Source: Luscinia megarhynchos
Taxonomy: Eukaryota > Chordata > Aves > Passeriformes > Turdidae
NCBI GenBank assembly: GCA_034336665.1
Contig: JAPFBE010000013.1
Coordinates: 18,951,056 to 19,015,055, forward strand
Reading direction: 5' to 3'
Length of the DNA: 64,000 bases
Shown: positions 54,930 through 64,000 of the stretch, one piece after another
How the letters are laid out: every line of letters starts with the position of its first letter
Numbering within the stretch: position 1 is the first letter of the stretch
Position numbers and translations under genes: made by a program
The notes under the pieces: model-generated
Told to the model about the DNA's origin: nothing
Database searches by the model: none
What the model saw: only the letters and a program-made list of their open reading frames with translations

Positions 54930-57316
54930 GTACAGATGCTCCAAACTTGGAGAAGTCTCCCAACCCAAAGCAAGGCCAAATTCCACCACCAAGCCAGTAG
55001 CTTCACACTGTTCTGCCAACAAGAGGAAGCAAAGACACAGTTTCAACCCCTCTTTCTGCACTCCCTCCCCAGAACCTGTCCCACTGCAGCTCCTGGGTGC
55101 TGTCTAAACATAAAGTCCGCCCTTTCTCATCTCTTTTCAACAAGGTTTCCTTTAACCTTTCCATTGCAGCCATGTCCAATATGACACTGCCGCAGGGGGT
55201 GGGTGGCAGGCAGGGCTGTGGCTGCTCCCTGTGTTGCTGCTGAGTGCCCCAGCTGTCAATACCAATGCAGAGTTGCCCACAGTTACATGCCTGCGGGGGG
55301 CAGACCCAAAGTAGGCTTGTGATTTTTGAGAAGTAGAATTGACATATTGATGTTGGTCAGAAACTGGCACAGCTGCTTGCAGAGACCTAGCTGGCTCTGT
55401 GGGAGGGATCACAAATGGCCCACTCTTCTTCTGTTGCTCTCTCTCTCCTGATTTCTTTTGCCTCTGCTCTTCCTTCAGTATTTCAGAAACATTGTCTGCT
55501 TAGGTAGAAACCTCCCTGAAGCAACTGCTCATCCATTTTTGGGTTATGGCAGGCAGCAAGCTTGCAGCTGCTGCTTTTCACCTGAGTGATTTCATCTGTC
55601 CTATCGGGGGTATGGGAGGCCCTGCCTCACGTGAATGCACTCAGGGTTAAAATGTGCTGGTTCTTCCTCACCAGCCCTGGGTGTAAGCCATACAGACCCT
55701 GCCTATACCACAGAACAGGGCCAGGGAATGACTTCTGGCCCTCAGACCAAGTGTCTAAACTGACCACATGAACCCTACGTGGTGTTTGTGCTGAGGGGCT
55801 CCTTGAGGCTCTATGCTGTAATTACTGCACTGTGGCTGTCATCCTTTGTTGTCATTTTTGTGTCTTCTTTATTTCAAAATCTCTGATATAACACAAAAAC
55901 TGTTGTGGCCCACAAAACTGTGGTCTGCACAGTATGAAACTGGAAGATGTGTTACATGATTTTGGACCAGGCAGGAGGAAAATGAGGGCTCTAAGGCCCC
56001 AGAGCTGTTAGGATGGTGTTGGAAGGTTGTATGGGAGGAAGAAACTAATCTAACTTCTTCCTGGAGGCAGTCCTTGGTGTGTGCTGGTGCTCTGCCCAAC
56101 CCAGGCATTGCTGTGGAGATGCTGGTTGGTCTTGGCCAGAAATAGGGCAAAAAGCTTGCTGTTAATTTAGCATTACAGAGAATCAGTGGTCCAGCATTAA
56201 ACCTTTTCCCCAACCTGTTTAGAACTACAGATGTATCTACAAAACTCCAATTTCATTCATGGGGGTGTAGGTAAGAGGTGTAAGTACAGTGTGGGACTGT
56301 TCACTCTGAACAATACAGGTGAGGGGAATGATTGCTCATGGGTGTCTATGTGCCCAATTTTACCCTGTCCAGGGCAGGCAAGAGCGTGATTGGCAGAGGG
56401 ACCTGAGAACACAGGGGTGCAGATGGCATTCCCTCAGACATTCTGTATGAGAGCTTGGGGACACAGCCACACCTGAAGCAGCCTGGACAGGAGCAAGAGG
56501 AATGCCTGCAAAACAGTACAGTAAGAAGACACCTGAAGCAATGAAAAGGATGTGTAGGCTGATTTTCTAGGTGGGGAAGGACACTCCTGGCCATATTCAA
56601 ACAGCCTGAATTTGACTTACGTCCTGTACAGGCAAGGCACATCTGAAGACTTCTAGGAAGCATGATGTAGGTGGAATTGAGCTTGTCCCAGCAGGAAGTT
56701 ATTGACCCTTTGGATATGTATTTTCTATTGTCAGGTGTCAGAGAGAACGGGGGGGGAGGGGCTGTCCCACAGCTTTGTCAAAATATGCTTACATAAATAG
56801 TAATAATCCATCAATTAAAGGACATTTCTCAAATTGTTTACTACCAGGCACGCAGTTACACTGACTCAGAGCACAGAAGGGCAAATTTTAGTTGGGATCC
56901 TGAGGTGTTTGCTTTGCAATCTTACTGTTGTTTTTATTTTCAGCCCTTTTTTCTTCTGTGCAATATGTGTCTTCTCACATTTCCTTCCCACCTACAATGA
57001 AATTTCCAGGCACGAGATGACTGGAGCTGATTGTAAAAACATATAAAAAATGATTCCTCATCATCTTCACCTGAGTGCTCCATGGAAATAAGTGGAGACA
57101 GGAACATAAGCTTCCTCTGCCTACAGGTAAGGATTTTAACTACCCATAGACACACATATGAACAAAATTCCAGTATTATATATTAAATTATTTTTATGAC
57201 AGATTCAATTAATAACTGGTAAGAAAACAGATTTAATTTATAACAAGGATTGCTCCAAAACTCTTAAGTACAAAGTCCTACAGAGTTTTAATCAGCCACA
57301 TTAGCTGAAACTTTAC
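54930..57316. other. LNP1 5' region, no further exon identified
   Basis: Expected to contain LNP1 5' UTR intron sequence. No convincing minus-strand first exon or donor was found. GC content is moderate, with no repeat recognised. Confidence 0.5.
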
Positions 57317-57822
57317 AGAATTAGAGAATCAACTAATATGGTTGAAAAGAGCCACAGTGGATCATCTGGTCCAACTTTCCTGTTCAAGCAGGGTCATCCC
57401 AGAGCACATGGCACAGGGCGGTGTCCAGACAGGTCTGGAATATCTCCAGTGAGGGAGACTCCACAACCTCTCTGTGTAACCTGTGCCAGTGCTCAGCCAC
57501 CTGCAGAGCAAATAAATTCTTCCCCATATTCTGGTGGAACTTCTGTGCATCAGTTTCTGCCCGTTGCCTCTCGTCCCATGGCTCGGCACCACCAAGAAGA
57601 GCCTGGATCCATCTTCTTGGAATCCCCTCTTTAGGTTCTTTAGACATTGATGAGGGCCCCTCTCAGCCGTCTCTCCTCAAGACTGAACAGGCCCCGCTCC
57701 CTCAGCCTTTCCTCTTAAGAGCGCCTTAATCACCTTCGCTGCCCTCTCCTGGACCCGCTCCAGGAGCTGCACGTCTCTCTGGCTGAAGAGCCCAGGACTG
57801 GACTCAGCACTCCAGGTGGGAG
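57317..57822 (-). mobile_element. CR1 LINE fragment, minus orientation
   Basis: Starts with the CR1 tail (agaattagagaatca) and reads through typical CR1 3' UTR and ORF2-end text in reverse: 'agtgagggagactccacaac', 'cctctcgtcccatgg', 'ctcaagactgaacaggcc', 'ctcctggacccgctccagg' and 'ggactggactcagcactcca'. It is 5'-truncated as usual. It lies between LNP1 and TOMM70, and its truncated end adjoins the minisatellite. It closely resembles the copy at 58950-59405. Confidence 0.9.
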
Positions 57823-57825
57823 CGG

Positions 57826-58302
57826 CTCAGAACTCCCTCCTCACGGCTCAGAACTCCCTCCCTCACGGCTCAGAACTCCCTCCCCACGGCTCAGAACTCC
57901 CTCCTCACGGCTCAGAACTCCTCCCTCACGGCTCAGAACTCCCTCCCTCACGGCTCAGAACTCCCTCCTCACGGGACAGAACTCCCTCCTCACGGCTCAG
58001 AACTCCTTCCTCACGGCTCAGAACTCCCTCCTCACGGCTCAGAACTCCCTCCTCGCGGCTCAGAACTCCCTTCCTCGCGGCTCAGAACTCCCTCCTCACG
58101 GGCTCAGAACTCCCTCCTCACGGCTCAGAACTCCTTCCTCACGGCTCAGAACTCCCTCCTCACGGCTCAGAACTCCCTCCTCACGGCTCAGAACTCCCTC
58201 CCTCACGGCTCAGAACTCCTCCCTCACGGCTCAGAACTCCCTTCCTCACGGCTCAGAACTCCTCCCTCACGGCTCAGAACTCCCTCCTCACGGGACAGAA
58301 CT
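57826..58302. repeat. GC-rich minisatellite, 23 copies of a 20-22 bp unit
   Basis: Tandem copies of ggctcagaactccctcctca with small variants: an extra C or T in the ccctcc part, cacgg versus cgcgg, and a gggacag variant in two copies (near 57974 and 58292). I counted 23 occurrences of the core cagaactcc. It starts at the 5' end of a CR1 copy and ends at the CpG island, about 190 bp before the TOMM70 ATG. Most units carry a CpG. The array is open in several frames, which is a consequence of repetition and not evidence of coding. Confidence 0.97.
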
Positions 58303-58960
58303 CCTCCCTCACGGCTCCCTCGGGCCCGAGGCCGCCCCTTTCCCCGGCGCGGGGCCCCTCGAGGGCTGCGCTGCCCCTCCGCTCCGGCAGGGGCGCTGCG
58401 GGCGGGCGGAAGCGGCGGCTCCCCGCGCCCTCCCGGCGCGCCCCGCGTGTCCGCTGACCCTCCCCCCCTTCCTCCTCCTCCCGGGCGTCATGGCCGCCTC
58501 GAAGCCCGTGGAGGCGCCGGGCGCCGGCGGCGGCACCGCCGGGCTGTCCCGCTGGCAGCTGGCGCTGGTGCTGGGCGCGCCCATCCTGCTGGGCGCCGGC
58601 GCCATCTACCTGTGGGGGCGGCGGGCGGCGCGGCGCGGGAAGGGCGCGAGCGAGCGGAAGACCCCCGAGGGGCGGGCGAGCCCCGGGCCCGGGGGCGAAG
58701 GCGTCTCCGGGCAGCCCGACGGGCCCGGGCACGACGAGATGGTGAGCGGGGAGCGGCGCCGCCCGGAGCGGCCGCGGGGCCGGGGCGCCGCCCGGAGCGG
58801 CGTGGGGATGCCCGGCTGCGGTCTGCGGGGCCCGGCAGGCCCTCGGCCGGCCCGGAGAGCGGCTGCCAGAGAGCCGTCCCGAGCAGGAGCAGCGGGCTGG
58901 GACGGAGCTCGGGGGCAGCCTGGTCTGCGCTGCGGGCACGCCCGGCAGGTCGCGGAAGGG
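58303..58960. promoter_or_regulatory. CpG island at the TOMM70 start; probable shared TOMM70/LNP1 promoter
   Basis: Dense CpG sequence runs from the end of the minisatellite through TOMM70 exon 1 and into intron 1, ending where a CR1 begins. TOMM70 reads rightward from here and LNP1 reads leftward, its coding start lying 3.6 kb to the left. In human the two genes are also head-to-head, so a bidirectional promoter is likely. I see no TATA box, as expected for a housekeeping CpG promoter. I could not identify a minus-strand donor for the LNP1 non-coding exon. Confidence 0.75.
58490..58741 (+). CDS. TOMM70: TOMM70 first coding exon (residues 1-84); gene continues beyond the window
   Basis: TOM70 is the mitochondrial outer-membrane import receptor. 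It is anchored by its N-terminus and uses cytosolic TPR repeats to accept preproteins from Hsp70/Hsp90. The exon encodes MAASKPVEAPGAGGG, then RWQLALVLGAPILLGAGAIY, the single membrane anchor at about residues 21-42, followed by a positive RR-x-x-RR-rich flank and SERKTPEGRAS, all matching human TOMM70. It ends GAC GAG ATG before a GTGAGC donor at 58742, the same phase-0 boundary as human. The Gly/Ala-rich stretch before the anchor is shorter than in human. The ATG has G at -3 and +4. No TPR exon is present up to 64000, so intron 1 exceeds 5.2 kb. Confidence 0.96.
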
Positions 58961-59405
58961 CCCACAGTGTGTTATCTGGTCCAAACCCGGGGTGTCGAGC
59001 AGGGGCATCCCAGAGCACATGGCACAGGATTGTGTCCAGACAATCTAGAATATCTCCGGTGAGGGAAACTCCACACCCTCCCTGAGCAACCTGTTCAGTG
59101 CATGGCCACCTGCAGAGTAAAGTTCTTCCTCGTGTGCAGGTGAAACTTCTGTGCATCAGTTTCTGCCCGTTGCTTCTTGTCCCATTGCTTGGCGCCACTG
59201 AGTAGAGCATGGACCCATCTTCCTGGCACATTTTCTCCGGATGCTGATAGTTACTGATGATGTCCCCTCTCAGCCAACTCTTCTCAAGGCTGGTCAGACC
59301 ATTCTCCTTTAGGTTTTGCTCATATGAGAGACTCTCCAGTGCCTTAAATCACGTTTATCACCCTTAGCTGGACATGCTGCCAGAGCTCCATGTCTCTCTG
59401 TGGTC
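58950..59405 (-). mobile_element. CR1 LINE fragment in TOMM70 intron 1, minus orientation
   Basis: Same subfamily as the 57.3 kb copy; they share for example 'catcccagagcacatggcac', 'cttctgtgcatcagtttctg' and the order of all later blocks. The octamer tail is missing at the left, where the element runs directly into CpG-island sequence. It is inserted antisense to TOMM70, about 210 bp after the exon 1 donor. Confidence 0.88.
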
Positions 59406-62400
59406 AGCTTGTGTGACCCACAGAGCTCTTAGCCAGGTGTTCGTGGTTATGGTTCTGCCATTGCCACACAGGGATTGGGATTAGTTTATTCCAAGATCAG
59501 GCATTGCTGAATGCATCTTCTCATCCAGTGACTGAGCATGGATCTGTGCTGCTGAGGGGGGAACGTACCTCTGCCTCTAAGGTCTAGAATAACTGTGGGT
59601 AAGTTTCCTCCAGAAACAGTGTTTTGAAAAGGAAATCTGTGAGATGTTGGATAGAGCAGAGTGGAAAGAAGAAAAGAGATTATTTTAAAATGGAATATGT
59701 TCCATGAAAATATAGAAGCCACACAGTTTATTCAGCAGAGACTTTAAAGTGTAGAATTTGCCTGAGTAGGCATGCTCTCGAAACATACATTTATCCTGTT
59801 GTAAATTACTGTTCTGAGAACTTTCAGATAAAATGGTTTGTACAAAAACTCAAGGACAGCATGTAAGATCGGAGTCCAGATCTGATCCTATACGGCATTT
59901 TCTTCTCCTGTTCTTCCGTATCACCCAAAGTGCACTGAACTTTCAGACAGTTTAAGCTTCCTATCTGAAATTATTAGAAGGGGGAAAAAAAATCACCTCT
60001 TGGAGGCTGGAAAAAGTCAGTTTTAACCTTGATGGTTTGAGTGATGAAGATGGACACACTTGGGCAGGCAGTGGCAGGTACATGTGGGAGTGGCGAGGAA
60101 GGTGGAACTTCCCCAGCTAGTGAATCATAGCTGCTCTCTGGCATTCCTGGAAGCACAGCAAGCTGTAAAACCTATGCTGGACCTTGAGGCAGTTACTTGA
60201 ATGCAGTGATTTGTTCCTTCCTGGGCACCAAACAATACTGAACCAGTTGTGTACAGAGGGCAAATTCAGACTGTTTACTGTGGTAGCTTTGGCTCATGGC
60301 TGCAAGCAGCATCTGGCATATTTATGGGAGTGTGCCTGCTGCGTGTGAGCTCTGGTTTGCAGGCTGCTATGACCTTTGTCTTGCTGCAGTGACGTCCCTG
60401 TTAGTGCATTCACTCTGGGTTTCTTGATTGTGTTTCTGAATTCCAGCACTATCCAGGGGTTTGTAGTCATTCTGCAGTTGTAGGAAGGAAGCACTTAAAA
60501 CATTTGAAACAGTTATGTAGCATTTGATTTAAAATACTGTGTTGCTCCACAAATTGAACTACCAGAAGGCTCTGCGCTTTTAAGAATAAGTTGAGTGGTA
60601 TGACCTGATGCAAAGTTTCTTGAAGAGTGTTATTGCTTACACTGTAAAGAAATGAGAGATACTGCACAGGAAAGCTGCAGAAGTTATCACATTTGACTGA
60701 TTGCATGCGATAATTGTCTTGATGGTCAAAATAAGCTGCATCAGGGAAATAAATTGCTGCAAGTTTCCAGGACTGCTTCCTGTGTGTGTGGAGGATTGTC
60801 TTCCTGATTGCTCATATCCAAAGCAATGATGTCATGTAGATTTCATGTTTCCTCTCAGTATTTTATTAGTTATAGATATTAGTGATAAGACACATGATTG
60901 AAAATACAACCACTGCAGATACTTCACTTGTAAAATTGCTTGTCCTGAATTAATCTGCCTTTCTAACATGATGGGGTATTTTTTTAAACTCAGTTGGATT
61001 TCACATACCAGTGTGCACAGTAAACAAGAGCCAGTAATTAATTTCACACTTGAAATACAAGAGGAAAACCTTTTGGAAAACACATAGGTCAATTATGAAT
61101 TTGCTACCAACAGCTGTGTCAGCTAACTAATCTTTTACTCATAAATGTAACTTACAACTCATACTTTTTTGTGCTTTTCATTAAATCATACCCTGTATCC
61201 ATTTGATGTTCTGGTCACTGTTTCTGAAGACACAACGTTGAATTTTTTTTCTTTGTTCTTTCAAAATATGTAAGGCCCAATATTTTCCCTGTTCTTTATT
61301 CAGACTTGTTACTATTTTGCTTGCAGTTTAAGCTTTTCTTTTACCTGCTGCACAGGCCACACTTTTTTTTCCCAGGCTGTGTCTACACCAGAGGATTCTC
61401 CTGATGAGCTGGCCAAATGTGTAATCTGTGACTGACATTGTGTTGGCAGAAGCCCTTAGCACAGGTGCTATATTGGGCAAAGCTGAACTACTTTTGAGAT
61501 TCCTTCTCCTGTAAGCACAGCTCCTCAACAGTACAGTAAACTGGTATTATTGAACAATTAAGTGATGGCAGTAAAACTGCATCTGTGGATGGCTCAAAGG
61601 TCGTAAAGCCAAATTGCATCTGTTCATGACAGTTGTCATTGTTTCTTATAATTTAGATGGAATGTGTTTTATTCACTCAGTAGCAGTTGCTTTTTACCTG
61701 CTCTCCTGGTTTGTAGGGAGTATTGCGGAACTAAAACACTGATATATTGCTTTGGTTGGTGCCCAGTTGATTCTTTTGGGCTTTTTTAAACTTATTCCAT
61801 GATAAATTCTTAGCAGATTTCATATCCTCCATGTCTTACAGGAGTGAGCACTGGTTAGTCAGTGAGGTAATGTGTTGGTTGCTTCGGTGTTTTTTTCCCC
61901 TGAAGTTGGAGTCAATTCCTTTTGCAGCTCTGTGATAGTCCAACTCTCACCCCTTAACTCGTTCAGCAGGTTCATGGGGTAGCCCTGTGTTTGGTGTGGG
62001 AGCAGGTCAGCTGGGTGTATTGCAGACAAAGCCACTGGGGTCACCAGCAGTTCCCTGTCTGCACATTTTGCTGTGAGCTGGGTACTGTCCTTGAGTGCAG
62101 TGGTGGGTGAACGTGACAAACTCCTCGGCCTTTGTGGTGCCACATATCAGGATCAGCAGCCAACTAGCATGGCTTCTTTCCAGTATCTGTTTTAGTAGCA
62201 ACTGCTGAATGCTGCCTCTCTCACTGCCTTGACATTAGATCAGGATATGAACAAATTGAACCCCTTAGTGTATGTATGCTCACGTTGGTACTCTAAAATT
62301 GATCTAAGCAAAGTAACTAAAAAGTCACTTCTGTTGTACTGTGCAGCTGTTGCTTAATGAATCTTGCTATCAACGTACAGTAAGTCTTCTGTTTCATGCT

Positions 62401-64000
62401 TGCTGTAGAGGACAGGTGTAGAAAACTCCTAACTGAGTGTACAATAGCAGTAAAACAATTATTCGACTCTTGGCTTTATTCATGGAAGGCGTGGATGGAA
62501 AATTCATTTAACAGGAAGGTGACTGACTGAGAACATTTTGAATTTCTGCTGTAAATTTTTTCATTTTTTTTCTGCATATAATACATCCTTGCTCATGCTT
62601 TGAATTTACTTCTAAAGCTCATTTAAACATACTTTTTCTCATTATGGTTTTAGTGCTAAAGAGACTTTAAAAAGCATTTATGTTCAGTTAATGTCTTTGT
62701 TTGAAAAGTCAAAAGAAAAAAAGTGGAAAGATAGGTATTCAGAAAAGAACAGGATTTTTTTTCATGGTACCTCATCTCTTCAAGAGGGTTCTCTCACTCG
62801 GAAAGAACAAAAAATAGAGGTCTAGACCAAGGCTTTATTTTTTTACAGGTTGAATTAAGATGGGTGGAACAGGAGCTGCCCTCCATGTCATATGTCAGAC
62901 AAGGGCTCATGCAAATCCTTTTCAGCCAAAAGAAAACGCTGAAACTCTCTGCTCGTGCTTCTGTTGTGAATCACTGTCATCATTGGCTGGCAGGAGGTTT
63001 CTTGTTCTGCTTTGAATAACGGTTTCCCTCAAATGTATTAGGTTCTGAACTGCTAGTTTAACAATCTTGCCATTGCTGGGAGTCATGAAACATTATTATT
63101 TGTGCATCTGGCAGTTCTGTTGATGTTAAGTTGCTGTTTGCATGCACTTTCTGAACATTTTGTGAGGAAAGCACTTTTGCTGAGGCTAAAGTAGAAGTTA
63201 AGAAAATTTTCTCAGTGTTGTCTCTTCTTTAGTCAGTTAGCAATCTGCTTGTTCAGGTACCTGGATAACTGCTAACTAAATTTCACAAGTGTCCTTTAGC
63301 TTAAGCTCTATTCTAGGACTTGTTAATGAACAGTTGCTGAAAGCAGTCCTGATATGTTATTTTTTGTGTAGCTGCAAAGAACTTCTGAGTTATTTGTTTT
63401 GTTGAGCTGTTATGAACTTACATTCATTTTATTGAGCTGCTTTGGTTGTTGCACAGATTCTTTTACCAGAAGATGACAAACTGGAGAGTTTTTCTTGCTC
63501 TATATGGACCTTCACCTTGGGGATAAAAAATGTCCAGTGTGCCACATAGGATGGCAATAGGTCAGGTGAGGAGAAGCAGTGAAATTGGAAAATTATGCCT
63601 AGAATTATTACTTTGACAAGAAAATAAAAGAATGAGGTTTTTGATTACTTGTGCATGAGGTACATGAAGTTTGTTTGCATTATCAGTTACTTACATACAC
63701 ATCTTATGTATGTCAAGTGTAGTAATTGAGAAGGAATTCTTTAAAATATGCTTAAAAATTTTGTAGGGGTTAAATTTAAGGCTTGACAAACCTTCAAAAA
63801 CTGGCATTATGTGAAGCATTAATTTTCATGTTCTTATTCTTATATTACTGCTATCACAATAATGTGATGTGAGTTCTTTGATATGTTTGTTTGTTTTTTC
63901 CTAATAATCAACTACCAAAAAACCTCCAAACCAGCAACAGCAAAAAAACCCCACCAAACCAAACAGAAACATCCATTGGATTTGTTGGTGTTTTGAGTGC
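59406..64000 (+). other. TOMM70: TOMM70 intron 1 (partial)
   Basis: AT-rich intron continuing past the window edge. No TPR exon is present. Strong acceptor-like sites occur at about 62848 and 63459 but are not followed by TOMM70-like coding sequence. An A/C-rich low-complexity stretch lies at about 63910-63975. Confidence 0.75.

Noticed and set aside
57826..58302. CRISPR-like array
   Set aside because: Units are directly adjacent with no unique spacers, and the genome is a vertebrate's.
57816..58457. 213-codon open frame with repeated HGSELPP-like units
   Set aside because: It is the minisatellite translated; variants among units shift the frame, no start context or splice sites fit, and other frames are equally open.
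58274..59231. Antisense and alternate-frame open frames of about 190-250 codons over TOMM70 exon 1
   Set aside because: They are shadows of the GC-rich exon and run into a CR1; only the plus frame at 58490 matches a known protein.
63460..63563. Acceptor (ttgttgcacag) and donor (gtcag/gtgagg) bracketing about 100 bases in TOMM70 intron 1
   Set aside because: The enclosed sequence has no TPR-like coding text; the frame I read closes with a stop. Probably chance.

Overview
This window is vertebrate nuclear DNA, almost certainly from a bird and probably a songbird. Three things support this. There are many short 5'-truncated CR1 LINEs with the avian-type octamer-like tail (tandem 'attctgtga'). 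The introns are compact and AT-rich, with two sharp CpG islands. Two segments resemble songbird endogenous-retrovirus LTRs. There is no prokaryotic organisation and no CRISPR array.

Three protein-coding genes could be reconstructed exon by exon with consensus splice sites. TMEM45A is on the minus strand, with five coding exons at 19445-13556 and a complete 275-codon frame. LNP1 is also on the minus strand, with three coding exons at 54929-46101 and a complete 197-codon frame. TOMM70 is on the plus strand, and only its first coding exon (58490-58741) lies in the window. This order and orientation matches the human 3q12.2 block TOMM70-LNP1-TMEM45A, so the locus is syntenic. TOMM70 and LNP1 are divergent, and TOMM70 starts in a CpG island at about 58.3-58.96 kb. 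A second CpG island at about 30.85-31.43 kb carries a strong minus-strand splice donor and is the best candidate for the TMEM45A promoter and non-coding first exon.

Layout: 1-13.5 kb is the flank downstream of TMEM45A, with an LTR-like segment at about 7.06-7.6 kb. 13.5-19.5 kb holds the TMEM45A coding exons. 19.5-31.1 kb is the likely first intron of TMEM45A and carries a cluster of five CR1 copies. 31.4-46.1 kb lies between TMEM45A and LNP1, with two CR1 copies (one containing a 340-nt pure pyrimidine tract) and an LTR-like segment. 46.1-54.9 kb is LNP1. 55-58.5 kb is the LNP1/TOMM70 divergent region, with a CR1 followed directly by a 23-copy GC-rich minisatellite. 58.5-64 kb is TOMM70 exon 1 and the start of its first intron.

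The three genes are not known to work as a pathway. TOMM70 is a mitochondrial protein-import receptor, TMEM45A is a multi-pass membrane protein of the TMEM45 (DUF716) family, and LNP1 is a small charged protein of unknown function. I found no convincing undescribed biological system. The most unusual features are the promoter-adjacent minisatellite, the long homopurine/homopyrimidine tract born inside a CR1, and an inverted acceptor-donor motif in LNP1 intron 1.
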